From positions 62,001 to 126,000 of the forward strand of contig NZ_FQUV01000007.1 of NCBI RefSeq assembly GCF_900129235.1: a DNA stretch of 64,000 nucleotides. The letters are read 5' to 3'. The notes under the pieces are model-generated. The model was not told where the DNA came from. It was given only the letters and a program-made list of their open reading frames with translations, and made no database searches. Below, in pieces: positions 36,316 through 45,257 of the stretch. This stretch comes from Litoreibacter ascidiaceicola (GTDB lineage: Bacteria > Pseudomonadota > Alphaproteobacteria > Rhodobacterales > Rhodobacteraceae). Position 1 is the stretch's first letter. Every line of letters begins with the position of its first letter. A program made the translations under genes and the position numbers.

Positions 36316-38271
36316 ATGAAGAACTTTCTCCTTGTAGTGCTCGCGGCACTGCTACTGACTAATGCGGCCCCTGCGCAGACAAACCCAGTACAGGACGTTC
36401 TGCAAAGCCAGCGTGCGTTGATCGAAAAAAGCTCTCGCCGCTCCATCGGGCCAGCAATTGATGCAATTGTGAGCAGCGGTTTGCCGCAAATGCAGGAGGT
36501 TCTTGAGGCTTGGCGCGCAAAAGACATGTGGCAGCGCAAGTCGGACGGCTTCTTTTTTGCGGCGAAAAAAAACTCAGATGGCACCTATGCGCTTCAGAGT
36601 TTTGACAGCGGGGCATCTGTTGGCGACTTTGCCAAAAGCGACCTGAAACAACTCAAACCAAATAGCGGTATCCGCGCAATGATCGCGACCGCATTGGTGC
36701 AATTCCAGCTCACTGATCCCGACATATCAAAACGCAGCGAGGCGCTCGACTCCATTGCTCGCGACTCCGAGGCAGCTTTGCTAGCGCCATTGCGCGCGTC
36801 CATTGCGGCCGAAACCGACCCTGATCTTCTTGTCCGCAAAATTCGGCTGAACCACCTGATGACCATGACGTATGACGCAGATACGGCGTCTCGCGTCGAA
36901 GCCATCAACAACATGGCAGGTGACCTTGGCGTCGACTATCGCGGGACGTTGAACCCCTTGCTAAGCACCAAGATAGAGATCACCGATATCGGCGATGTCC
37001 CAGACGCGAATATTGCAACAGACCTTCGACCCGGTACCGAAAATTTCTCACGCCAAACTGCCTATGAGATTCTGGTCGCAGCGCAACTGGCACCGCCGGA
37101 AGTGACCGTAGATGCCCGCGACGCGGCGCTGGAAGCCAACATCGTCGCGGGTCGCGTCGGCGGGCTTCCGGTCGCGCAACTGTCTACCGAGATCAAACGC
37201 AACGCGGCATATGATACTTTGGTAACTGACGGATTAGCCGCCCCGCGCATTACCGCAACCGACATTGACGAGAGCCTTGCGAAACACCGCTTCTTTGAAG
37301 TTTACGCCGAACCCTCAGCTGAAGTTACAACTGCCGCGAAAGCCGCTCTCGCCAAGTCCCAGAGCCGCGTGGCGGTCAGTCAAGCGGTCGATCTGGGGCT
37401 AGATGCGCTGTCACTCGCCTCGATCTATTTTCTTGCCGCAATCGGCCTTGCGATTACCTTTGGTGTGATGGGCGTCATCAACATGGCCCACGGCGAATTC
37501 ATCATGCTTGGTGCTTACACTGGTTATGTCGTTCAGCTGTTCATTCCCAATCATACGCTGTCGATTCTTGTCGCGGTCCCGCTGGCGTTTGCTGTGACCT
37601 TCGCGGCTGGCGTCGCACTGGAGCGGTTGGTTATCCGCTGGCTCTACCACCGACCACTTGAGACACTTCTTGCGACCTTCGGGGTCTCCATCGCGCTGCA
37701 ACAACTGGCGAAAAACATCTTCGGCACGCAAGCGCGCCCGCTGACCTCTCCGGCTTGGCTTGATGGGGCTTGGGCCATCAACGACGTCATCGCAATCAGC
37801 TATATCCGCATCGCGATTTTCATCCTTGCGTTACTGTTCTTTTGCCTCTTCCTATTCATCATGAAGCGCACACGGCTTGGCTTGGAAACCCGCGCGGCTA
37901 CGCAAAACCCGCGCATGGCCGCAAGCATGGGGATCAACACAGATCGCGTTAACATGCTGACATTCGGATTGGGTTCTGGCATCGCGGGTATCGCCGGTGT
38001 GGCTATTGGGTTGTTCGCCAAGGTCACCTCCGAGATGGGCGGCGACTACATCGTGCAAAGCTTTATGACCGTCGTTGTCGGCGGCGTCGGCAACATCTGG
38101 GGCACACTCGCCGGGGCCATGATGATCGGCGGCTTCCAGAAAGGCGTGGAGTGGCTGAACCCTTCCAACACGCTGGCTGCACAAACCTACATGATCATTT
38201 TCATCATCATTTTCATTCAATTCCGGCCAAGGGGCATCATTGCCCTCAAGGGCCGCGCAGCGGGGGATTGA
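36316..38271 (+). CDS. urtB: Urea ABC transporter permease UrtB
   Basis: Inner-membrane permease. The 651 residues comprise a signal-like helix (1-22), a soluble, helix-rich, Ala-rich domain outside the membrane (about 24-350) and a LivH-type permease domain (about 360-651) starting with IYFLAAIGLAITFGVMGVIN. The long N-terminal domain is known in proteobacterial UrtB and absent from ordinary LivH. The ATG at 36316 gives the signal sequence directly; a TTG at 36292 is less likely. A 4-nt gap separates it from urtC. Confidence 0.94.
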   Translation: MKNFLLVVLAALLLTNAAPAQTNPVQDVLQSQRALIEKSSRRSIGPAIDAIVSSGLPQMQEVLEAWRAKDMWQRKSDGFFFAAKKNSDGTYALQSFDSGASVGDFAKSDLKQLKPNSGIRAMIATALVQFQLTDPDISKRSEALDSIARDSEAALLAPLRASIAAETDPDLLVRKIRLNHLMTMTYDADTASRVEAINNMAGDLGVDYRGTLNPLLSTKIEITDIGDVPDANIATDLRPGTENFSRQTAYEILVAAQLAPPEVTVDARDAALEANIVAGRVGGLPVAQLSTEIKRNAAYDTLVTDGLAAPRITATDIDESLAKHRFFEVYAEPSAEVTTAAKAALAKSQSRVAVSQAVDLGLDALSLASIYFLAAIGLAITFGVMGVINMAHGEFIMLGAYTGYVVQLFIPNHTLSILVAVPLAFAVTFAAGVALERLVIRWLYHRPLETLLATFGVSIALQQLAKNIFGTQARPLTSPAWLDGAWAINDVIAISYIRIAIFILALLFFCLFLFIMKRTRLGLETRAATQNPRMAASMGINTDRVNMLTFGLGSGIAGIAGVAIGLFAKVTSEMGGDYIVQSFMTVVVGGVGNIWGTLAGAMMIGGFQKGVEWLNPSNTLAAQTYMIIFIIIFIQFRPRGIIALKGRAAGD

Positions 38272-38275
38272 AGCC

Positions 38276-39451
38276 ATGAACAGATCATTCATTGCGCGCA
38301 ATCCTTCCGTGTTAGTATTCCTAGCGCTGCTGGGGTTGTTTACCCTGGTTGTGTCAGTCTTATCGGAAGGTTTTGGAGTCGGCCTGATCTCCACCAGTTT
38401 CGTCAAAACGCTGGGAAAAACCTTGTGCCTATGTCTTATCGCCGTCGCGATGGACTTGATCTGGGGCTACGCGGGCATCTTGTCGCTCGGCCATTTCGCG
38501 TTCTTTGGCTTAGGTGGCTACATGGTCGGAATGTGGTTGATGTACGAGCGTACCCGCCAGATCGTCGTCAATTCATTGGCCGAAGGTGTCCTGCCTCCAA
38601 CGCCGGAGGAAATCCAAGCCGCTATTGGCAATCAGATCTTCGGCGTCGTCGGCAGCAGTGAATTCCCTTTGATCTGGTTCTTCGCTGATAGCCTTGTGCT
38701 GCAATTGGCCTTTGTCGTTTTGGTCCCTGGTGTCCTTGCGCTGGTTTTCGGCTGGTTGGCGTTTCGCAGCCGCGTGACGGGTGTATACCTATCGATCCTG
38801 ACACAAGCGATGACACTTGGCCTGTCGCTGTACCTATTCCAGAACGCCAGCGGTCTGCGCGGTAACAACGGGCTATCCGGCTTGCAAAACCTACCCGGTG
38901 TCACAGCCCCACAATCCGCCGTGTCGCTATGGTTCTTCTGGGCTTCGGCCTTGGCCCTTGGACTGGGCTATCTGCTGGTCGCATGGGTCGTATCGGGCAA
39001 ATTCGGCTCGGTCATTCGTGGCATTCGGGACAACGAGGCGCGGGTGCGTTTCCTTGGATACTCAGTCGAGAGCTACAAGCTGGCCGTATTTACGCTGACC
39101 GCCTGCATCGCGGGTATCGCAGGCGCGCTTTATTACCCGCAGGCGGGTATCATCAATCCAGCGGAAGTCGCCCCTATCGCATCTATCTATCTGGCGGTTT
39201 GGGTAGCAATCGGTGGTCGTGGCAGGCTGTACGGCGCAGTCATCGGCACGGCCTTCGTCAGCCTAGTATCCAGTTGGTTTACCGGCGGGCAAGCCCCTGA
39301 CGTCAATCTCGGGTTCTATACAATCAAATGGGTCGATTGGTGGCTGATCTTACTTGGTCTCAGCTTCGTGTTTGTCACGCTTTACGCCCCACGCGGGATG
39401 AGTGGCCTTATTGATTTACTCGTGCGCAAGTCAAGGGGAGAAGATACATGA
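38276..39451 (+). CDS. urtC: Urea ABC transporter permease UrtC
   Basis: Second permease subunit, LivM family, 391 residues with about ten hydrophobic helices. The segments LIWGYAGILSLGHFAFFGLGGYMVG and the cytoplasmic coupling motif RAIRDNEARVRFLGY-like text (GIRDNEARVRFLGYS) are diagnostic. The ATG at 38276 follows the urtB stop; an in-frame start at 38240 lies inside urtB. It overlaps urtD by 4 nt. Confidence 0.94.
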   Translation: MNRSFIARNPSVLVFLALLGLFTLVVSVLSEGFGVGLISTSFVKTLGKTLCLCLIAVAMDLIWGYAGILSLGHFAFFGLGGYMVGMWLMYERTRQIVVNSLAEGVLPPTPEEIQAAIGNQIFGVVGSSEFPLIWFFADSLVLQLAFVVLVPGVLALVFGWLAFRSRVTGVYLSILTQAMTLGLSLYLFQNASGLRGNNGLSGLQNLPGVTAPQSAVSLWFFWASALALGLGYLLVAWVVSGKFGSVIRGIRDNEARVRFLGYSVESYKLAVFTLTACIAGIAGALYYPQAGIINPAEVAPIASIYLAVWVAIGGRGRLYGAVIGTAFVSLVSSWFTGGQAPDVNLGFYTIKWVDWWLILLGLSFVFVTLYAPRGMSGLIDLLVRKSRGEDT

Positions 39452-40188
39452 GCACCCTTCTAGAAGTTTCCGGCGTAACGGTCAGTTTTGATGGGTTCCG
39501 GGCGATCAACAACCTTTCCTTCCAGATCGGGCCCGCCGAAATGCGCGCGGTGATTGGCCCGAATGGGGCGGGAAAAACGACGTTCATGGACATTGTCACC
39601 GGCAAAACGCGACCTGATGAAGGGCATGTTCTATGGGGCGAAAAAAGCATCTCGCTGATCGGTATGTCAGAGGCAAAGATCGTTCGGGCTGGAATCGGAC
39701 GGAAGTTTCAAAAACCGACTGTGTTTGAGGAGCAGACCGTCCAAGAAAACCTGTTGATGGCCTTACGCAAAGATCGCGGGCCGCTGGCGGTCTTGATCTA
39801 TAAGCCGTCCAAAGCAGATCTTGAGCATGTCGTGAAATTGGCCGAGGAGATCGGCCTTGCAGACGCATTGTTGCGCATATCAGGCGAGATGAGCCATGGT
39901 CAAAAGCAATGGCTAGAAATTGGAATGCTACTGGCACAGGACCCGCGCCTGTTGCTCGTAGACGAGCCCGCCGCCGGGATGACTCCCGCAGAACGTGAGA
40001 AAACAACAGCGATCCTCGTGGAGGCAGCGAAGACCCGAGCCGTTGTCGTTGTTGAGCATGACATGGAGTTCGTGCGCCGTTTGAATTGCAAGGTCACTGT
40101 ACTGCACGGGGGAGCGGTTTTGGCCGAAGGCTCTTTGGACCATGTGACCAAAAACCAAGACGTTATTGACGTCTATCTGGGGCGATAA
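39448..40188 (+). CDS. urtD: Urea ABC transporter ATP-binding protein UrtD
   Basis: LivG-type ATPase of the urea importer, 246 residues. Walker A GPNGAGKTT (about residues 35-43), signature SHGQKQWLEIGM (with H in place of G in LSGGQ, as usual for UrtD), Walker B LLLVDEPAAGMTPAE and the H-loop VVEHDMEF. It is coupled to urtC by an ATGA overlap and lies 3 nt before urtE. Confidence 0.95.
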   Translation: MSTLLEVSGVTVSFDGFRAINNLSFQIGPAEMRAVIGPNGAGKTTFMDIVTGKTRPDEGHVLWGEKSISLIGMSEAKIVRAGIGRKFQKPTVFEEQTVQENLLMALRKDRGPLAVLIYKPSKADLEHVVKLAEEIGLADALLRISGEMSHGQKQWLEIGMLLAQDPRLLLVDEPAAGMTPAEREKTTAILVEAAKTRAVVVVEHDMEFVRRLNCKVTVLHGGAVLAEGSLDHVTKNQDVIDVYLGR

Positions 40189-40191
40189 ACT

Positions 40192-40887
40192 ATGTTAAAC
40201 GTTGAAAACCTGACGCTACACTATGGCAACTCGCAAATACTCTATGATATCTCCATGCGCGCCGATCAGGGCGCTATCACTTGCGTGATGGGCACAAATG
40301 GCGTGGGCAAAACGAGCTTATTGAAGGCGATCTCTGGCACGCATCCGCGCTCCGGTGGATCGGTGTCACTGGGTGAGCTGGATCTCGGGAAACTGCCCGC
40401 GCATAGTTTGGCAAAATTGGGTGTCGGCTACGTCCCGCAAGGGCGCGATGTGTTTCCCCTGATGACGGTACACGAGAACCTTCAGACGGGATTTTCGTGT
40501 TTGCCAAAGTCCGAGCACTTCATCCCTGACGATATCTACGACCTGTTTCCAGTCCTCAAAGTGATGGAAAGCCGTCGTGGCGGTGATCTTTCCGGGGGAC
40601 AACAACAGCAATTGGCCATCGCCCGCGCGTTGATCACAAAACCTAAGCTGTTGCTTTTGGATGAGCCAACGGAAGGCATTCAGCCCAACATCATTCAACA
40701 CATCGGAGAAGTCATAAGCCTGCTGCGTGACCGTGGGGATATGGCGATTGTCTTGGTTGAACAGTACTTCGACTTCGCATTCGAATTGGCTGATCAACTG
40801 GTTGTTCTAAAGCGTGGTGAGGTCATCACAAATGTGGCCAAGCACGATTTCGACCGTAATGAATTATTGCAGATGGTGTCGGTATAA
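40192..40887 (+). CDS. urtE: Urea ABC transporter ATP-binding protein UrtE
   Basis: LivF-type ATPase partner of UrtD, 231 residues. Walker A GTNGVGKTS, signature DLSGGQQQQLAIARAL, Walker B LLLLDEPTEGIQPNI and the H-loop replaced by VEQYFDFA (Gln/Tyr), typical of LivF/UrtE. Last gene of the operon; no obvious terminator follows directly. Confidence 0.95.
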   Translation: MLNVENLTLHYGNSQILYDISMRADQGAITCVMGTNGVGKTSLLKAISGTHPRSGGSVSLGELDLGKLPAHSLAKLGVGYVPQGRDVFPLMTVHENLQTGFSCLPKSEHFIPDDIYDLFPVLKVMESRRGGDLSGGQQQQLAIARALITKPKLLLLDEPTEGIQPNIIQHIGEVISLLRDRGDMAIVLVEQYFDFAFELADQLVVLKRGEVITNVAKHDFDRNELLQMVSV

Positions 40888-41395
40888 AGAACAGATGCTC
40901 ACGTGCCGAGATAGCACATTGCTTCCTCTGCGCTGTCATTTAATGAAACGATTCCGCAGCGAGTTGCCGGAATTAGCCATTGCCAGAATTTTCGTGAACA
41001 GCGGCAATCTTCGCGTCGCGACGGTTCGAGACGGTCGCTGCGAAAGAGCTGTTAAATTCAAAATAGATAGACCCTGTTGAATGTCTGCAATGGGAATTCT
41101 GTTGCGCCACCGAATGCCCATAGCAGCGGCAGCAAACGCGTCTTGGAACTTTCTGCACTTGCATTGGCTACACCAGCACAAGTCTGCTTTGTCCGCCGTT
41201 TCGATTGTCGAAGCCGTGCGCAGCGAGGGGGCAGATTTGAAGTACGCACGAATTGACGCCGTTGAAGGTCCGGCTCGGTGAAATATGCTGCATCACCGAA
41301 AAGATGCCGCTGCAACTGCGAACAATTGCTGCATCAGCACTGGCTGCGCATGAAAAAGTCGGCTTTGTTCGCATAGCAGCCAAAGCAGCCAAAAC
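40888..41395. other. Gene-free region between urtE and tpa
   Basis: About 500 bp between the end of urtE and the tpa terminator. Short frames lack ribosome sites. It contains the dispersed repeat at 41080-41160 and more GCAGC/GCTGC-rich short motifs. No RNA gene recognised. Confidence 0.5.
41080..41160 (+). repeat. Dispersed non-coding repeat (copy B)
   Basis: Begins AATGTCTGC and ends CTTTCTGCACTT, with CGGCAGC near position 50 of the element; matches, in diverged form, the minus-strand segment at 15556-15631. Both copies are about 76-81 bp and lie in gene-free gaps. Confidence 0.4.
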
Positions 41396-41432
41396 AAAAA
41401 GCCCGCAACATTATCAAGGTCACGGGCTTTTT
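41396..41432. terminator. Terminator after tpa
   Basis: Inverted repeat AAAAAGCCCG / CGGGCTTTTT with a 17-nt loop, 21 bp past the tpa stop. The T-run on the minus strand fits termination of tpa; the symmetry would also stop plus-strand transcripts coming from urtE. Confidence 0.75.
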
Positions 41433-41453
41433 CGTGTCATGTGGTCTGGACCC

Positions 41454-42866
41454 CTATCCCATCACCGTCGTCAACGCGCCGTCCACCGAGGTGATGATCG
41501 CGTCGATGTCGTCCTTGGTGGCGATCAATGCGGGGGAGAAGCAGAGCGTGTTGTTGAAACCCGGAACGGAGCGGTTGGTCATGCCGATGATAACCGCGTC
41601 CTTTGCCATGCAGTGGCCGGTGACTTGGGCGACCAGCTTTTCGGGCAATGGCGCGCGAGTTTCTCGGTCGGCGACCAGTTCTGCGCCGAGGAACAGACCC
41701 TTGCCGCGGACGTCGCCGATGCAGGTGTGCTTGCCTTTCAGCTCTTCGAGCTGTTCCAGCATGTAGCTGCCCATGGCGGTGGTGTTCTCGAGCAGGTTCT
41801 CGTCTTCGAGGATGCGCATGTTTTCCATTGCAGCCGCAGGGCCAGCGGTGCAGCCGCCGAAGGTGGAGATATCGCGGAAGTAGTTGAGGTGGTCGGAGGT
41901 GTCGTCCTTGAACATGTCGAACACGGCCTCGGTCGTCACGCAGCACGAGATCGCCGCGTAGCCGGAGGCGACGCCCTTAGCCATGGTCACGATGTCGGGC
42001 TGGACGCCGTAGTGCTGGTAGCCGAACCACGTGCCGGTGCGGCCCATGCCGCAGACGACCTCGTCGATATGCAGCAGGATGTCGTACTTTTTGCAGATTT
42101 CCTGCACGCGGGGCCAGTAGCCTTCGGGAGGCGTGATGACGCCGCCGCCTGCGGTGACAGGCTCAAGGCAGAGAGCGCCGACGGTGTCGGGGCCTTCGCG
42201 CAGGATGATCTCCTCGATCGCGTTGGCGCAGGCGATGCCATAGGCCTCGCCGGACAGATCGCCCAAGCCTTGGTCCATGGCACGGTATTCGAGGCAGTGC
42301 GGTACGCGCACGAAACCGGGCGTGAAGGGGCCGTATTGCGCGCCGCGCTCGTCCTGACCGCCAGCGGACAGGGCCGCGATGGTGGTGCCGTGGTAGTCGC
42401 GGTCGCGGTAGAGGATTTTGTGCTTCTTGCCGCCATAGCGTTTGTGGGCGATTTGGCGGACCATTTTGAAGCCCTTCTCGTTCGCCTCCGAGCCGGAGTT
42501 GGCGTAGTAGACGCGGCTCATGCCGGGCATTTTGGAGATCAGACGCTCGGAGAATTGCGCGGCGGGGATCGAGCCCATTGTGCCGCCGAAGAAGTTCATT
42601 TTCACCAGCTGGTCCCGCACGGCGTTGGCGATGCTTTCGCGGCCGTAGCCGACATTGACGGTCCAGACGCCACCGGACACGGCGTCGATATGCTCGCGGC
42701 CGTTTTGGTCCCAAACGCGCAGGCCCTTGCCTTCAACGATGATCTTGGGATCGGTGCGGTTTTCTTCGGCCATATAGCCGGCGTGTTGGCTGAGATGGTG
42801 CCAGACATGGGCGCGGTCGGCTTCGACAACGCCGGAGAGATCATTGCTTTGCAGATTACCGTCCAT
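41454..42866 (-). CDS. tpa: Taurine--pyruvate aminotransferase
   Basis: PLP enzyme that moves the amino group of taurine to pyruvate, giving sulfoacetaldehyde and alanine. A 470-residue class III aminotransferase; the N-terminal HVWHHLSQH segment is typical of Tpa and related enzymes. The cofactor site is visible as NSGSEANE, DYHGTT, HIDEVVCGMGRTG (Asp that holds the PLP nitrogen) and the Schiff-base lysine in TMAKGVASGYAA. The name rests on family features plus its position divergent from tauABC. GGAG lies 7 nt before the ATG. The product is the substrate of Xsc at 11577-13346. Confidence 0.9.
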   Translation of the reverse strand: MDGNLQSNDLSGVVEADRAHVWHHLSQHAGYMAEENRTDPKIIVEGKGLRVWDQNGREHIDAVSGGVWTVNVGYGRESIANAVRDQLVKMNFFGGTMGSIPAAQFSERLISKMPGMSRVYYANSGSEANEKGFKMVRQIAHKRYGGKKHKILYRDRDYHGTTIAALSAGGQDERGAQYGPFTPGFVRVPHCLEYRAMDQGLGDLSGEAYGIACANAIEEIILREGPDTVGALCLEPVTAGGGVITPPEGYWPRVQEICKKYDILLHIDEVVCGMGRTGTWFGYQHYGVQPDIVTMAKGVASGYAAISCCVTTEAVFDMFKDDTSDHLNYFRDISTFGGCTAGPAAAMENMRILEDENLLENTTAMGSYMLEQLEELKGKHTCIGDVRGKGLFLGAELVADRETRAPLPEKLVAQVTGHCMAKDAVIIGMTNRSVPGFNNTLCFSPALIATKDDIDAIITSVDGALTTVMG

Positions 42867-43367
42867 CGGCTTGCTCCAGATTTTGAGGGGGCCGGGTGAG
42901 AACGCCCGGCGATTCTATAATATCCTACGCCAAGAACGGCGCTATTCATAAAGCTGCATGTTATCCGTGCGCGGAATAGGGCCAGTAATCCACCACGCAT
43001 ATAGCCAGAATCGGGGCTCTAGAGGGGCGTTTCATGGGGTGTTCAAATGTGGTATCATTTGTTTTCATAAACTTAGAGACATGTCGGGTGGGTAAAAGAG
43101 CAAATAGGCAGCGCGGCCCGAGCTGATTAAATCCATTGACTGCATCCACCCCCCCACCGCCTAGTTTGCATGTGGAAAAGCAGGATGGAGACGTGCGAAA
43201 ACATGAAACTTCGACTGCGAGGACAAACTGCACTGGCATCTTAGCGGCCTTGTGATTTGTTCAACCAGCCCCTTCAGGGTGCAGGAGACTCGGCCAACCG
43301 AGCTGGCGACACTGAGGGAAATATACGCGTCGAGAGGCGCACGCTGTTCAACATGGGAGATGAACAT
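42867..43367. other. Divergent promoter region between tpa and tauA
   Basis: About 500 bp without a gene, holding the divergent tpa and tauABC promoters. Two TTCATAAA octamers (near 42945 and 43063) are present but I could not identify a clear pair of TauR boxes like those upstream of xsc. A run of seven C lies near 43150. The part just before tauA is GC-richer. Confidence 0.5.
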
Positions 43368-44372
43368 ATGAAACTAACCACCAAATTGATGAGCGCCGTT
43401 GCAGGCGTTGCACTGCTGTCCGGCGCGCAAGCCGCTATGGCGGATGGCCACGGGCTGACTGTCGGCTATTTCCTTGAGTGGCCGATGCCATTCCAGTACG
43501 CCAAGGTAAACGGCACCTATGACGAAGCGCTGGGCGCGCCTGTGACTTGGGTTTCCTTCGACACTGGCACCGCGATGTCGGCTGCCATGGCCTCCGGCGA
43601 CGTGGACATTTCCGTGTCCCAAGGTGTGCCACCGTTCGTGGTCGCGACCTCTGCGGGTCAGGACATCCAGATCCTTGACGTGGCCGTGTCCTATTCCGAG
43701 AACGACAACTGCGTTGTCGCTTCGGGCCTGGAAATTGACAAAGACTCCGCTGGCGAGCTGGCTGGCAAAAAGGTTGCGGTTCCACTGGGCACCGCCGCGC
43801 ATTACGGCTTCCTGAGCCAGATGAACCACTTCGGCGTGGATATTTCGAGCATGAGCGTTGTGGACATGGCGCCTGCTGAAGGTGCTGCGGCGCTTTCACA
43901 AGGGTCTGTTGATATGGCCTGTGGTTGGGGTGGCGCGCTGCGTACGATGAAAGAGGCTGGCAACATCCTGTTGACTGGCGCTGAAAAAGAAGCGCTTGGC
44001 ATTCTGGTGTTCGATGTGACCTCTGCACCGGCTGGTTTCGTGGCCGAGAATGGCGACATGGCTGCCAAATTCCTGAAGGTCACCGCAGACGCCAACGCAA
44101 TGTGGGCTGATGAAGCCAACCACGCGAAGATGTTGCCAGTGATCGCAAAAGACGCGGGTATGGATGAAGCAGCAACGGCCTCCACGCTTGCAGGGTTTGC
44201 ATTTCCGAACATGGAAGATCAGCTTGGCGGCACATGGCTTGGCGGTGGTGCACAGACCTTCATGAAGGGTGTGGCTGATGTTTTCGTAAACGCGAAATCC
44301 ATCGACGCGGCGCTGGACAGCTATGAGGCGACTGTAAACACAGGCCCGCTGAAAGCTGCGTCTGAAATGTAG
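43368..44372 (+). CDS. tauA: Taurine ABC transporter substrate-binding protein
   Basis: Periplasmic binding protein that delivers taurine to TauBC. 334 residues with a signal peptide (about 1-24, cleavage near AAMADG). The segment LTVGYFLEWPMPFQYAKVNG and the later VSQGVPPFVVATSAGQDIQ fit the TauA/SsuA-type NMT1 fold. The ATG at 43368 has GGGAGA 7 nt upstream; an in-frame start at 43257 would add 37 residues before the signal. It is followed by a strong stem-loop and tauB. Confidence 0.93.
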   Translation: MKLTTKLMSAVAGVALLSGAQAAMADGHGLTVGYFLEWPMPFQYAKVNGTYDEALGAPVTWVSFDTGTAMSAAMASGDVDISVSQGVPPFVVATSAGQDIQILDVAVSYSENDNCVVASGLEIDKDSAGELAGKKVAVPLGTAAHYGFLSQMNHFGVDISSMSVVDMAPAEGAAALSQGSVDMACGWGGALRTMKEAGNILLTGAEKEALGILVFDVTSAPAGFVAENGDMAAKFLKVTADANAMWADEANHAKMLPVIAKDAGMDEAATASTLAGFAFPNMEDQLGGTWLGGGAQTFMKGVADVFVNAKSIDAALDSYEATVNTGPLKAASEM

Positions 44373-44382
44373 CACCGACTAG

Positions 44383-44413
44383 GGGTGGCGCGGGATTTCC
44401 GCGCCACCCTTTT
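44383..44413 (+). terminator. Stem-loop between tauA and tauB
   Basis: Perfect 11-bp stem (GGGTGGCGCGG / CCGCGCCACCC), 5-nt loop, followed by TTTT. Placed between the binding-protein gene and the ATPase gene, it likely ends part of the transcripts and so sets an excess of TauA over TauBC. Confidence 0.7.
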
Positions 44414-44450
44414 CACTTCCGAATCCGAATAAACAAGGAGTGGGGCAGCC

Positions 44451-45257
44451 ATGTCGGGCCTAACAATCGAGAATATTTCCATGCGCTTCGATCTGCCCAA
44501 CGGCGGATCAGTGCAGGCGTTGAAGGACGTCACGCTTGAGTTGAAACCGGGCGAGTTGATGAGCGTTCTGGGCCCGTCAGGCTGCGGTAAAACCACGTTG
44601 CTGAACATCGTTGCGGGCTTTCTGGCCCCGACCGAAGGGCGCATCGCGATGAACGGACACACCGTCCAAGGGCCGGATGCGGAACGCGGCATGGTCTTTC
44701 AGCAGGGCGCGTTGTTCGAGTGGATGAACGTGCGTGAGAACGTGGCGTTCGGACCGCGCATGAAAGGCGAGAGGGAAGCGCAGTACGGGGCCAATGTAGA
44801 CCACCTGCTGGACGTTGTCGGCCTCGGGGACTTCAAGGACAAAGCAATTTACGAACTGTCTGGCGGGATGCAGCAGCGTGTGGCACTTGCCCGCTGCCTT
44901 GCCAACGACCCGGACGTGATCTTGATGGACGAGCCGCTGGGCGCGCTGGACGCGCTGACCCGCGAGAAGATGCAAAGCCTTGTGCTGAAACTGTGGAAAG
45001 AGACGGGCAAGACGATCATTCTGATCACCCACTCGGTCGAGGAAGCGCTGCTTTTGGGCGAGCGCCTGCTGGTCATGGCCCCGCGCCCCGGCCGCATCCA
45101 CAAGGAATACCGTTTGCCGTTTGCCGATCTTGGCGTCGACCAAGACCTACGGGAGGTGAAGAAACACCCTGACTACAACAAAACCCGTGAGGAGATCCTC
45201 GCCATGATCTGGGACATGGAAGAGGAGATTATGGGCCGCACGGAGGAAAGCGCATGA
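44451..45257 (+). CDS. tauB: Taurine ABC transporter ATP-binding protein
   Basis: ATPase of the taurine importer, 268 residues. Walker A GPSGCGKTTLLN, Q-loop VFQQGALFEW, signature ELSGGMQQRVALARCL, Walker B VILMDEPLGALDALTRE and H-loop ITHSVEEALLLG, as in the nitrate/sulfonate/taurine family. AGGAG lies before the ATG. It overlaps tauC by 4 nt. Confidence 0.94.
   Translation: MSGLTIENISMRFDLPNGGSVQALKDVTLELKPGELMSVLGPSGCGKTTLLNIVAGFLAPTEGRIAMNGHTVQGPDAERGMVFQQGALFEWMNVRENVAFGPRMKGEREAQYGANVDHLLDVVGLGDFKDKAIYELSGGMQQRVALARCLANDPDVILMDEPLGALDALTREKMQSLVLKLWKETGKTIILITHSVEEALLLGERLLVMAPRPGRIHKEYRLPFADLGVDQDLREVKKHPDYNKTREEILAMIWDMEEEIMGRTEESA

Noticed and set aside
41253-42899. 548-codon plus-strand frame opposite tpa
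   Set aside because: Antisense shadow of the aminotransferase, low-complexity composition, no ribosome site or recognisable domain.
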